Source: Brienomyrus brachyistius (Eukaryota; Chordata; Actinopteri; Osteoglossiformes; Mormyridae). Taken from it: 64,000 nucleotides of DNA. Location: positions 3,091,001 through 3,155,000 of the forward strand of contig NC_064554.1 of the NCBI RefSeq assembly GCF_023856365.1, read 5' to 3'. Every line of letters begins with the position of its first letter. Position 1 is the first letter of the stretch. Shown here in pieces: positions 1 to 9,880 of the stretch. The notes beneath the pieces are model-generated. The model was given only the letters and a program-made list of their open reading frames with translations, did not search any database and was not told the DNA's origin. The position numbers were made by a program, and so were the translations under genes.

Positions 1-41
1 GAGACCTTGCGGAAGCGTTGGTTAATTCGCAAAAATAAACT

Positions 42-289
42 CAGGGTTGCCAGCTTTGGTCAGCTGGCTGGAGAGAGGTTTCCAATTCGACACAAGTCTG
101 CATACTCTTTCTCGTATGTAACAACTTTATTACCTTGTAAGTAGTTTGCAGAGTTTGTAAATTGCCCCAACGGTTTTGATGTAGCTAATTTTATTTATAT
201 AATGGAATAATACAGTATGCAGTAAGATTCCTTGCCTGCGCGTGAGAGTCTAAAGTGTCTCGACACTTACGCGAGAGCTGGCAACCCTG
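42..289. mobile_element. MITE copy 1, family with cagggttgccagct ends
   Basis: A 248-bp element bounded by inverted ends: cagggttgccagct on the left and agctggcaaccctg on the right (one extra base inside). The interior holds a block reading gccccaacggttttgatg followed by an AT-rich stretch. Related copies lie at 27837-28089 (same orientation), 29620-29860 (inverted) and about 970-1506 (inverted, longer). It has no coding capacity. The short inverted ends and small size fit a non-autonomous DNA transposon; the superfamily is not resolved because I could not see a clear target duplication. Confidence 0.7.
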
Positions 290-969
290 TATACTATATA
301 AGGAATAAGTGACGTCTAATGTAAATCACACAAATCCAGGACAGTTAAATGCAATCAAACTCAGTTTAGGCACCAGTTACCTTACATGGCACACCTTAAG
401 AGAAAGTCGTTTTTTAAGGAAAACAATAACGTACAAATCCTACTCAGTTCTAAAAACACCTTTAAAATTACTGGCCCAAACATGCATTAATACTAATGAA
501 TTTCTTAAATAATTACAATTTATTCAAGAATAAGAATGAAACCAAGCTAAAAACCAAGCTAAAAGAATGACTTAATTCTGTAAATATGATATTTAAAAGA
601 ACAGACTGCCCACTGAATAGAAATGGTAAATTGTTCTTACCGCTCATGTTCTGCGTCTACTTGAATCACACTTAAAGTCTCAAAGCCTATGTTAGTGTAA
701 AACGGCAGGTGAGCACATCCGTAACTCAAACGTGTAAAATCACTAATCCAAATCACTTACGAGTACAAATTAATACCAGTTCAATGAAAGTCAAAATGAA
801 ATAAGCGGTAGACAGCAAAGACACTTGTGCTTGACGAGGGACTGCGAGTTTCGCTTTACCTGTCCCCACCTGCCAGTTTCTGACACCGTTTCATCGGACC
901 TCCCCTTTACACTCAGCCCACTTCAGACCTGCAAAATATCATCATTTTGAATAACCATTTACTCTGAAT
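290..969. other. Gene-free stretch
   Basis: AT-rich unique-looking DNA. The only open frame (309-512, +) is 67 codons, has no recognisable motif and no splice context, and I do not call it. Nothing else recognised. Confidence 0.5.
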
Positions 970-1506
970 TTCCTCAGGATCACCAGCTCACGCTTTCAGA
1001 ATCTCACGCGCACGCAATCTATATTATTTCATTATAAACTTAAAAATATAAAACCGTTGTGGGTAGCTTGCAAACCCTACAGACTAATGATTATATTACA
1101 AGGTAATAAAACTATTACATACATATACATTAAAAGTCTGACTTAAGTATACCTGGCTTAAACTGACATGTATTGAGAAAAGTTTAGCTTATATGTAAAA
1201 TGTGTTTTATCTTTAATTTTGGCATTCAAAACAATATTTGTTCATTTTGAGTGACTAAGAGAAAAAACTATCTCTAAGTATGTTTTGCAAATTTTTATTA
1301 GTGTAATTCACATGTAGTCATATCGCTACTGTGCTGTTTGTAGCAATTTCAGGTATAAAATTACAAATAACTAATATTACTAAATGAATTCAGTTAAAAT
1401 ATATACTTTAATAAACTAAAAGTGGGCCAATTTAGTCCCAAGAAGTATACTTAATAAAATGAACTTTAAATATATATTTTTTTAGTAAGGGAAACCTGGC
1501 AACCCT
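970..1506. mobile_element. Divergent inverted MITE copy, cagggttgccagct family
   Basis: From about 979 to 1130 the sequence is the reverse-complement counterpart of the interior of the element at 42-289: the tctcacgc block, the tctatattat block, then a ttgcaaacc block and ttacaaggtaataaa. The segment ends at 1495-1506 with cctggcaaccct, matching the family end. About 300 bp of unrelated AT-rich DNA lies inside, so this is either a longer family member or a copy with an insertion. Confidence 0.45.
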
Positions 1507-2429
1507 AAATTCAAACAGTGCTGCCAGACAGTGAAATATGCTTCCTTCTCGCAGAAGAGCATTGGGAATCAATAGCTGAATCATCGAGGAACTGGGTGTA
1601 ATCACATCGTCGTGCACTGGGTGGGGACACAACCTGACACGCAAACGGCGAATCTGCTTTCGCTGTTTCCTGTAGTCTTAGCCTCTGTGTACGCAACGGT
1701 ATTTCATTAAGAAATAAATAACTACATGCGAGTAGTTTTCAGCAGGAAGCTGCACTGCTTCTATGTTTTGAAAACGTATTTCACTTACAAGGTTCTGCTC
1801 ACAGTGACTCAAAACTGTAAAACCTGATTCCATTTCCCTCCAGCCCTCGTGATTCACTCCTTATAAAAAAGTCGTGTTGCCATTAATCTGCTCTGATATT
1901 GTCTTCTGTCCAAAAAGTGATGCAAACTAAGAAATGATTCAAGCTCTATGCAATGCAAGTCGAGTTGGTGACTCCAGAGTGTTGTGATGGTCCCGTTGGG
2001 CATGAAATGAAACTTGGGACATGCAATGAAACCTGTACTTTAGTGGAAAAAATGTCACTATTGTAATTCTTTCAGTTTTTCCTCTTTGAAATAAATGTAA
2101 ATTTTCTTAAGAATTAGGCCTGCTGTTAGCCTGGCTTGACTGGTCATCAGCAGATTTTTAACTGATAACCATTATTGAGATACAAACCTGTGCCAGGTTT
2201 TCTGACTGTAATATAGAGAGACTTATTTGACTAAAGTGGCCAGTAAGGATTGAGCTAAATTAAAGGAAAAGTATTTTAATTGGTTGCACACTTCTTGGTT
2301 GGCACAAGGAAAATAAAATGGTTTGATTTTTGTGATCAGAGATTTGAATTTTTATTAAGAAAGCAACAGGTGAGTTAACCATTGTAGCTTCCAGTTTGTC
2401 TTGGTAGAATTTTTAAATAATTTTTAATT
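1507..2429. other. Gene-free stretch
   Basis: No coding region, RNA gene or recognised repeat. Short open frames on the minus strand near 1432-1696 show no family features. Confidence 0.45.
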
Positions 2430-2475
2430 TTGGTAACACTTGAGGGGACACAAATAACGTAATATACGCTCTTAC

Positions 2476-2748
2476 TGTGATACGCTCCTCGTGTGTGCCA
2501 TGCCCCTGATTACTCACGTGTGATTCCCTGGTCGTCTCCATCTGTGTTCGCTTATTTTTATTGGTCTTGTCTTATTTAAGTCCTGGTCTTACCTGTTTGC
2601 CTTGTCCGTCATTGTGGATTCGTTGTCAATCCCTGTCCGATGCTCCCTAACCCTCGCTTCCTTAATAAAACCCCGTTATTCCCCATACCTGGCTTCCCTT
2701 GCCTGTTTCCGGCACGATCGCCGCCACCTGTATTCCCTGATCGTGACA
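2476..2748 (+). mobile_element. Solo LTR with 5-bp target duplication
   Basis: A 273-bp LTR that begins TGTGATACG and ends CGTGACA, flanked on both sides by the 5-bp duplication CTTAC (2471-2475 and 2749-2753). It contains a polyadenylation signal (AATAAA in the block ttaataaaaccccgtt), as LTR R regions do. The same family recurs at 2777-2940, 38745-39281 (reverse) and 52626-52862. No internal coding region is attached, so it is a solo LTR left by recombination. Confidence 0.75.
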
Positions 2749-2776
2749 CTTACTTAATGTAATGATTAATTATAAT

Positions 2777-2940
2777 TGTGATGCCCGGCTCGTCCGCTCC
2801 TCCTGTGTGCCACGCCCCCTAATTACCCACGTGTTCTTTCCCGATCGTACCCAGCTGTGTCTAATTATTTTCAGTCAGTCCTGTGTATTTCAGTCCGTGT
2901 CTTACCTGAGTCCGTTGTCTGTCATTGGTGATGTTACCTA
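2777..2940 (+). mobile_element. LTR fragment, truncated by the LINE
   Basis: Starts TGTGATGCCC and follows the same consensus as the solo LTR just upstream (cctgtgtgccacgccc, then cacgtg, then the cccagctgt block). It stops about two-thirds of the way along, where the 5' end of the LINE begins. The remainder of the LTR was not found after the LINE. Confidence 0.6.
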
Positions 2941-2992
2941 GCTGGGCGGCAGCCAAAGGCGGGGACCTTGGCGGTCCGATCCTCAGCTGCAG

Positions 2993-4066
2993 ATGCTAGC
3001 TCTAGGGACATGGAATGTCACCTCTCTGATGGGGAAGGAGCCTGAGCTGGTGCGCGAGGTTGCGAAGTTCCGGCTAGATATAGTCGGACTCACCTCGACG
3101 TGCGGCTTGGGCTCTGGAACCAGTCTCCTTGAGGGGGGTTGGACCCTTTTCCACTCTGGAGTTGCCCACGGGGAGAGGCACCGAGCGGGGGTGGGCATAC
3201 TTATTGCCCCCTGGCTGGGTGCCTGTACGTTGGGGTTTACCGCAGTGGATGAGAGGATAGCCTCCCTTCGCCTTCGGGTGGGGGGACGGGTCCTGACTGT
3301 TGTTTGCTCTTATGCGCCAAATGGCAGTTCAGAATACCCACCCTTTTTGGAGTCCTTGGAAGGGGTGTTGGAAAGCGCTCCTCCTGGGGACTCTCTTGTT
3401 CTGCTGGGGGACTTCAATGCTCACGTGGGCAATGACAGTGAGACCTGGAGGGGCGTGATTGGGAGGAATGGCCCCCCCGACCTGAACCCGAGCGGTGCTT
3501 TGTTATTGGACTTCTGTGCTCATCATGGATTGTCCATAATGAACACCATGTTCAAACATAAGGGTGTCCACATATGCACTTGGCACCAGGACACCCTAGG
3601 CCGCAGTTCGATGATCGACTTTGTAGTCGTGTCGTCGGACTTGCGGCCGCATGTCTTGGACACTCGGGTGAAGAGAGGGGCGGAGCTGTCAACTGATCAC
3701 TACCTGGTGGTGGGTTGGCTCCGCTGGTGGGGGAGGAAGCCGGCCAGGCCTGGCAGGCCCAAGCGTATAGTGAGGGTCTGCTGGGAACGTCTGGCGGAAC
3801 CCCCTGTCAGGAGGAGTTTCAACTCCTACCTCCGGCAGAACTTCTCCCATATCCCGGGGGAGGCGGGGGACATTGAGTCCGAATGGGCCATGTTCCGCGC
3901 CTCCATTGTGGAGGCGGATGACCGGAGCTGCGGCCATAAGGTGGTCAGTACCTGTCACGGCGGCAATCCTCGAACCCGCTGGTGGACACCAGTGGTGAGG
4001 GATGCCGTCAAGCTGAAGAAGGAGTCCTCGGGCCTTTTTGGCCTGTGGGACTCCAGACGCTGCTGA
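2993..4066 (+). pseudogene. LINE endonuclease domain ORF (frameshifted copy)
   Basis: The 357-codon open frame covers the whole endonuclease domain and the linker to the reverse transcriptase. It leaves the ancestral frame near 4040 and stops at 4066. The true continuation lies in another frame (from about 4038), so a small indel separates the two. I count it as part of the dead LINE at 2938-5573 and not as a host gene. Confidence 0.8.
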
Positions 4067-5553
4067 CGGCTACCGGCAGGCCAAGCAGGATGCGGCTTTG
4101 GCGGTTGCTGAAGCAAAAACTCGGGTGTGGGAGGAGTTTGGCGAGGCCATGGAAAACGACTTCCGGACGGCTTCGAGGAGGTTCTGGTCCACCATCCGGC
4201 GGCTCAGGGCGGGGAAGCGGTGCAACATCAACACTGTTTGTGGTGGGGATGGTGCGCTGCTGACCTCAACTCGGGACGTTCTGGGTCGGTGGAGGGAATA
4301 CTTCGAAGACCTTCTCAATCCCACCGACACGCCTTCCGATATGGAAGCAGGGTGTGGGGACTTGGGGGTGGACTCGCCTATCTCTGGGGCGGAGGCTTCT
4401 GAGGTGGTTAAAAAGCTCCTCGGTGGCCGGGCCCCGGGGGTGGATGAGATCCGCCCGGAGTTCCTCAAGGCTCTGGATGTTGTGGGGCTGTCCTGGCTGA
4501 CACGCATCTGCAGCATCGCGTGGACAGTGGCAGTGCCTCTGGACTGGCAGACCGGGGTGGTGGTCCCCCTCTTTAAGAAGGGGGACCGGAGGGTGTGCTC
4601 CAACTATAGGGGGATCACACTCCTCAGCCTCCCTGGCAAGGTCTATTCGGGGGTCCTGGAGAGGAGGGTCCGCCGGATTGTTAAACCTCGGATCCAGGAG
4701 GAGCAGTGTGGTTTTCGCCCTGGCTGTGGAACAGTGGACCAGCTCTATACTCTCAGCAGGGTTTTGGAGGGTTCATGGGAGTTTGCCCGACCAGTCTACA
4801 TGTGTTTTGTGGACTTGGAGAAGGCATTCGACTCGGGGAGTCCTGTGGGGGGTGCTCCGGGAGTATGGGGTACCGGGCTTCCTTTTAAGGGCAGTTCGGT
4901 CCCTGTATGACCGGTGCCAGAGTTTGGTCCGCATGGGCGGCAATAAGTCGGACTCGTTTCCAGTGAGGGTTGGACTCCGTCAGGGCTGCCCTTTGTCACC
5001 GATTCTGTTCATAGTTTTTATGGACAGAATTTCTAGGCGCAGCCAGGGCGTTGAGGGTGTCCGGTTTGGTGGCCTCAGGATTGGGTCTCTGCTTTTTGCA
5101 GATGATGTGGTTCTGTTGGCCTCATCGGACCGTGACCTTCGACTCTCACTGGGACAGTTCGCAGCCGAGTGTGAAGCGGCCGAAATGAGTTTCCTCCGCA
5201 GGGTGGCTGGGCTCTCCCTTAGAGATAGGGTGAGGAGCTCAGTCATTCGGGAGGGACTCAGAGTAGAGCCGCTGCTCCTCCGCATCGAGAGGAGCCAGAT
5301 GAGGTGGCTTGGGCATCTGATTAGGATGCCTCCTGGACGCCTCCCTGGTGAGGTGTTCCGGGCATGTCCCACTGGGAGGAGGCCCCGGGGAAGACCCAGG
5401 ACACGCTGGAGAGACTATGTCTCTCGGCTGGCCTGGGAACGCCTCGGGGTCCCCCCAGAGGAGCTGGATGAAGTGGCTGGGGAGAGGGAAGTCTGGGTCT
5501 CCCTGCTGAGACTGCTGCCCCCGCGACCCGACCACGGATTCAGCGGTAGATAA
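4038..5553 (+). pseudogene. LINE reverse-transcriptase region (two frames, internal deletion)
   Basis: Fingers and palm motifs up to FVDLEKAFD run in frame 3 to about 4830. The palm continues in frame 1 from about 4840 with GLRQGCPLSP and the catalytic FADD at about 5095-5106. Then, at about 5175-5190, CEAAEM jumps straight into SFLRRVAGLSL. Relatives of this LINE have roughly a hundred extra residues there (inference from the family), so this copy has an internal deletion. The end carries a basic GRRPRGRPRTRWRDYV segment and a stop at 5551-5553 just before the TGGA repeats. Confidence 0.8.
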
Positions 5554-5621
5554 TGGATGGATGGATGGATAGTTATTCGGTTGCTAGGATACTTTTGCCC
5601 CCACAAGTAAAGTGTTACCTT

Positions 5622-6480
5622 TATTTTTATGTATTTTTTTCGAAACAATAAAGTTACATGTTTAATTTTTTTGTCATGACATTTAACATGATGAATGATT
5701 GAAAATGAAGATCAGGAGATCACGTTTCTTACAGTTGATCTATAAATGGTTGTTTGGGTCTGTCTCATGTCTCTGAGTCAGATGCTGCTAAATGTCTCAG
5801 CCCAGTACAGAGAGCAGGATGAGGAGCATCTGCCGGTGGAAAAAGGAGGCAGGAAATGGGAGCTTCCAGAATGTTCTCTATCGCTTCGTTCTTGGGGAGC
5901 AGACAGGAAGTGTAGGCCCACTTCTTGGCTGTGGCTTTCTGGTGCATCCCAGTCCAACTGCGTCTGAATGTCTCTCCAGTGGTGAAGGGCACAGGCTGCA
6001 CTGCTTCTCAGAATGAGCCCAGTGTTTTATGTGTTCTGTTGTGTGTGTTTTAATATTTCAACCTAATTTTTCAGCTAAACACTAAAACCACATATCAAAT
6101 ATTCCTCAAGTGAAGAACAGTCTGTCTGTAATGTCAGAACATTACTTAACTTAAGCAGACTGTCACTGAATGTTTCATGCTTGATTTTCCACCTGAAATT
6201 AAAACGAAATATGAAAAATATGGGGAACAAACCAGATTCTCTGACGCCTTGATTGAAGATGATCTAGAAAAAAATTCAGGAGTGTGTCAATAAATGAACA
6301 ATATGTACAAATCACACAGATCACAAGTACAATAACCGCATATCAAAAATCCTCATCATGAATAGCAGCAGTTGGGGGGCAGCTTTCATTGAATGTTCTG
6401 CTGAATATTCATGAAGAGTAAACAGACAGCATAATTTAATCTCTTCCTTCCTTTCACTCTGCCTGTCCCCCGTTCTTTAG
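5622..6480. other. Gene-free stretch
   Basis: No recognised element. Two overlapping short open frames (5746-6016, +) have no family features. A pyrimidine-rich acceptor-like tract occupies 6440-6481, next to the candidate exon described separately. Confidence 0.4.
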
Positions 6481-6729
6481 ACACAGGACTTGACAGTAAT
6501 GGAGAGAACGCTATTCCGTCGGTATGGAAACCCAAAAGAGGACAGAGATGCCTTTGAGCGGCTCAAACTGAGGCCCAGTCTCCCAGTCCCCGTGCGTCAG
6601 GCTGACAGGAATGTGTCCCACCATTCCTCTCAACAACACCCGCTTTTCACCGGACAGCCGCAAGCTTCATCTCCAAGACTGGCGCACCAACACAGGGCTG
6701 GCAGCAGAATTGACCCTTTGTCCCAGTGA
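6481..6729 (+). other. Possible terminal coding exon of an unidentified gene
   Basis: A strong-looking splice acceptor (pyrimidine tract ending ttctttag at 6480) opens an 82-codon frame to a stop at 6727-6729. It includes the charged segment MERTLFRRYGNPKEDRDAF followed by a proline, serine and glutamine-rich tail. The composition reads like protein rather than chance DNA, but I recognise no family and find no partner exon nearby. It could be the last exon of a gene that lies mostly to the left of the window, or chance. Confidence 0.25.
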
Positions 6730-7184
6730 AGAATCTGTCTGTTTAATTTTGGTAAATGAGGGAGGACATGATACTGGTGTATAAAGGAGGGTTGCGATCA
6801 GGGAGTCCTTTAATCTCACTCCGTAATACCATCTTTTAAATTTATACGTACAGGGGCAGATAATGAATGACTAGTTTTGCAGGTGTGGAATACCAAGGTG
6901 AACACCTCGATTGTTTGAAAGGAGACACATATTAGTCAGAAAGAGCAGGAGTTAGAATTCAGTCACATGTAGAATCAGGATGGAATTCAAAGGATGACGC
7001 AAACGGCCCTTGACATGAAGATTTTAGAGGTAAACAGCAGAGACACACTTTCAGGGAGATTGCTATCATCATCATTTGGCACTAAGTTCACTTCAAAGTG
7101 TTACATGATACATGTATAGGCTCACTTGCACTAAGGGAGCAACTGCAAAGACAGACGGATCTGATAAAACGTGAAATTGCTGGG
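6730..7184. other. Gene-free stretch
   Basis: Nothing recognised. Confidence 0.4.
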
Positions 7185-7315
7185 TGGTGTGTGTGGCTCA
7201 GCAGATTAGGTTCCTGTGTTTCTGATCTGAAGGTCTGCAGCTCAAATGTCACAGTCAGCTGAATGATTTCACTGCTAGGCCCTTGCGCAAGGTCCTTATA
7301 CCCAACTACTTCAGG
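7185..7315 (+). mobile_element. Degenerate tRNA-derived SINE fragment
   Basis: Holds a decayed head (gtggctcagcagattagg), a B-box-like stretch, and the body motif ccttgcgcaaggtccttata. The same body motif appears in the better preserved copy at 26162-26290. It is followed at 7380-7500 by a twice-repeated block (gggggagcccaacctccagg and gggggagcccatcctccagg), probably another decayed interspersed repeat. Confidence 0.45.
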
Positions 7316-8560
7316 CATGGTCTGACTATGCTTTCTCAAAAATTTACATTAAAAAGCGTCTATGGATTAAACTCCCTAGAAGGAAGAAACCTTGGGAGGA
7401 ACCAGACTCAAATGGGGGAGCCCAACCTCCAGGGGGCAGCAGAGAAAACCCTAACCAAACTCAAAGGGGGAGCCCATCCTCCAGGGGGCGGCAAAGGAAG
7501 TCAAATAAGCAGGATGGCAAAGCCCCAGGTCACACTGTCCTAATTTTAACATTTGAGTCTCGAAGCAGAGGGCAGGCAGGAGATGGCAGGCAGGTGCTGG
7601 TGCTGCTTCAGATGGCAGGATGAACAGTGGTACGGCAGCAGGGCGAGCTGACTGGAAAGACATCACGGGTAGCGTAGGCGTCACAGCCAACGGGGTAGGC
7701 AGAATATCTTGGTAATTTGGGGTCTCCAGGCACCACAGCCAAGGAGGAGTAGGGGAAATAAAAAGTGCATTAGCCAAAGTAGGGGAGACTAGAGACAGTC
7801 AAACAGTTAGGTGAGGGCAGTATGTACGCTCCGGCAGATATGGCTATGGCAGCATAAGTCAGAGGGAGAGGCAGATGGGATCGCAGGCTTGGAGGGTCCC
7901 TGAAACGTCAGCACTCCGATTCCACAACATCACAAAATGTGTGCGCAAGTTGGTTTGTTTAGGTCTTGTGTGATTCGATGAGTGAACCCACACACTTACA
8001 CTTACACGTCATGACAGGCTGCGGCGGCAGCAGGAAGCAGACCCTCCCGAGGCAGGACCGCTGCTGCAGGACGGTTGCTCAGGTAGTCAAACCCACCGTG
8101 TTGATTCATTCCACCTGCTCCTTGTTTAGTCTGCAGTCCTGCACGGTTTTTATAACCCCATGCCCTTCCCCGGTTCTGTTTTCCCGTATGAATCTCAGTA
8201 AGGCACAGTCTTCATCAGGCTCTCCCAGATCCAGCCTGGAATACGGGGCTGCACTGTGTCCTGCCATCAGGACCTGATGTTCCTGAAAGACAACAGCAGG
8301 CCGAGACAAAGGCCCAACGTGGCCTGTTAACACACCTGCGTCGTCAGACGGTGGACTCTTTGTTCGCACTCCTCCTGTAACCCCCCCCCTCCGCCGATAC
8401 ATTATGAAGCAATGTGGCACCAATAAAAACAGGATTATAGTGTGAGCCTGGCTATTGCAGTGCTTACATACACAGTGCATTAAAAGAAACACAGACTTAC
8501 GCAGAAATTCGCACACACATACGCCACAGTACTCTGCTATAACCCGACTGCAAAACTCAC
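7316..8560. other. Gene-free stretch with local repeats
   Basis: Contains the duplicated gggggagccc block near 7410-7490. Nothing convincing as a gene. A minus-strand open frame around 8106-8360 reads protein-like in places but has no recognised domain or splice partners. Confidence 0.35.
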
Positions 8561-8564
8561 TAAC

Positions 8565-8627
8565 GTACGCACACATTACCGCACACATTACTGCACACAT
8601 TACCGCACACATTACCGCACACATTAA
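8565..8627. repeat. 12-bp tandem repeat, five units
   Basis: Unit cgcacacattac with one variant (ctgcacacattac). Its length is a multiple of three, which generates spurious open frames on both strands. Confidence 0.85.
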
Positions 8628-9089
8628 AAATGTGGAGTCTTGCCACATTGTCAGGGTTGAAAAATGGTAACTCCGCAGGAAACCCGTGTTTTAATGCTGT
8701 TTTTTTTTTTTGGGATGTCATTGTGGGGACTTCCAAGTACCTCTAGGAGTAGCTGACCCTGAGCAACTTAAAATAACCTGCGTAAGTCATTACCAATCTC
8801 TCTGATTTCAACTCAGACAAACCCTGGATATTGTGCAATATTGCCAGTAGTAGTAGGTATGGTCTGATTCAAGTGACATAGACACAATGATGATTGTTAA
8901 AACAACACAAAGACCCATGGAAAATCTTCGTCTCATGACATGATCTCATGTCTTTTTTTTCCAAAGATGGGAAATGAGATCGGACAAGAAAACAATTGGG
9001 AAACTCAAATTATAATTTTACGAGACATGTGGCTCCTTTCTCTAAGGATACTAAAGTATAGAGAGAGCTTGTGTGGAAAGAGTTATTAT

Positions 9090-9112
9090 TTTGGTGTGTG
9101 TGTGTGTGTATG
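9090..9112. repeat. (TG)n microsatellite
   Basis: A short GT tract followed by a degenerate continuation. Confidence 0.7.
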
Positions 9113-9511
9113 TCTGTTAGTTTATTTGAGGGAAAACAGACACTGGATAGACACAATGTTTCCAGGTCAGAGATCGACAGTGAGAAGTCGCAGGTCCCCA
9201 CAACGTCAAAAAACAGGTGTTTATTACATTGTGGGGGACATTTGATCCCCATAATGTAATATAAACCTAATCCACACACAGGAATCTCTCATTAAACTAA
9301 ATAAACACTCTCAGCTACGTGCTCCAGCCTCTTTGTCACCCGTGATACATACGGTGTGACGCTGTTGTGTTTGCGAGATCAAACTAAGCACATCCTCTTG
9401 ACGTGAATATGATAACAACTGAGTGGTTTTAATAGCTCTTCGTGTACAGGATTGTGTCATTTGAGAAGGATTTCATTAAAAGCGTATCTTAACCAGGGGC
9501 GCAGGAACCAA

Positions 9512-9527
9512 GGGGGGGGGGGGGGGT
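9512..9527. repeat. Poly-G tract
   Basis: An uninterrupted guanine run. Similar runs occur at 10720-10740, 15164-15176, 25778-25790, 26148-26162 and 31657-31676. Confidence 0.8.
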
Positions 9528-9619
9528 AGGGGAGAGGGGGCATTACCCCTCTCAGTGCTTAATTAGGGCCCATTCTCCCCCCCCATAATAAATAGACCTT
9601 TGCATACCTTTGCATTTGA

Positions 9620-9880
9620 GGTCCGGTCTCCTGGGCTATGCAGTTAATACAGGACGAAGGTCCGGTCTTCTGGGCTATGTAGTTAATACAGGAGGAAGGT
9701 CCGGTCTCCTGGGCTATGTAGTTAATACAGGAGGAAGGTCCGGTCTCCTGGGCTATGTAGTTAATACAGGAGGAAGGTCCGGTCTCCTGGGCTATGTAGT
9801 TAATACAGGAGGAAGGTCCGGTCTCCTGGGCTATGTAGTTAATACAGGAGGAAGGTCCGGTCTCCTGGGCTATGTAGTCA
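9620..9880. repeat. 39-bp minisatellite, about seven units
   Basis: Unit starts ggtccggtctcctgggctat and continues gtagttaatacaggaggaa. Units begin at 9620, 9659, 9698, 9737, 9776, 9815 and 9854 (the last is partial). The inner units are near-identical, and the first two carry variants. Because 39 is divisible by three and the unit lacks stops, open frames appear on both strands; they are artefacts of the repeat. Confidence 0.95.

Larger units (their letters stand above)
2938..5573 (+). mobile_element. LINE (non-LTR retrotransposon), disrupted, AP-endonuclease plus reverse transcriptase
   Basis: Encodes an apurinic-type endonuclease followed by a reverse transcriptase and a C-terminal tail, and ends in (TGGA)n at 5551-5572. 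Endonuclease signs in frame 2 from 2993: LGTWNVTSL near the start, [12 protein letters not shown], and a late STDHYLVV (the catalytic SDH-type histidine). Reverse-transcriptase signs: GVDEIRPEFLK, NYRGITLL, CGFRPGCGTVDQ, FVDLEKAFD, GLRQGCPLSP and FADDVVLLA. The tail carries GRPRTRWRDYVSRLAWERLG. The reading frame changes near 4040-4066 and again near 4835, and a block is missing near 5185, so the copy is dead. The endonuclease places it among AP-endonuclease LINEs; the exact clade is not resolved. Confidence 0.9.
2430..5621. mobile_element. MITE split by nested LTR and LINE insertions
   Basis: The left end at 2431 (ggtaacacttgaggggacac) and the right end at about 5590-5621 (reverse complement ggtaacactttacttgtgg) are inverted copies of one terminal sequence. 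A related terminus occurs at 54488 (taacactttacttgagggg). Everything between about 2476 and 5573 is younger inserted DNA: a solo LTR, a second LTR fragment and a LINE. The element itself has no coding capacity. Confidence 0.55.

Noticed and set aside
2993..4066. Host endonuclease gene
   Set aside because: It continues into reverse transcriptase with frameshifts and a TGGA tail, so it is LINE.
8106..8648. A 180-codon minus-strand frame
   Set aside because: Its first part is the 12-bp tandem repeat. The remainder has no family match I can defend and no splice partner.
9620..9880. CRISPR-like look of regular repeats
   Set aside because: There are no unique spacers; the units are head-to-tail copies. 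The genome is a vertebrate.
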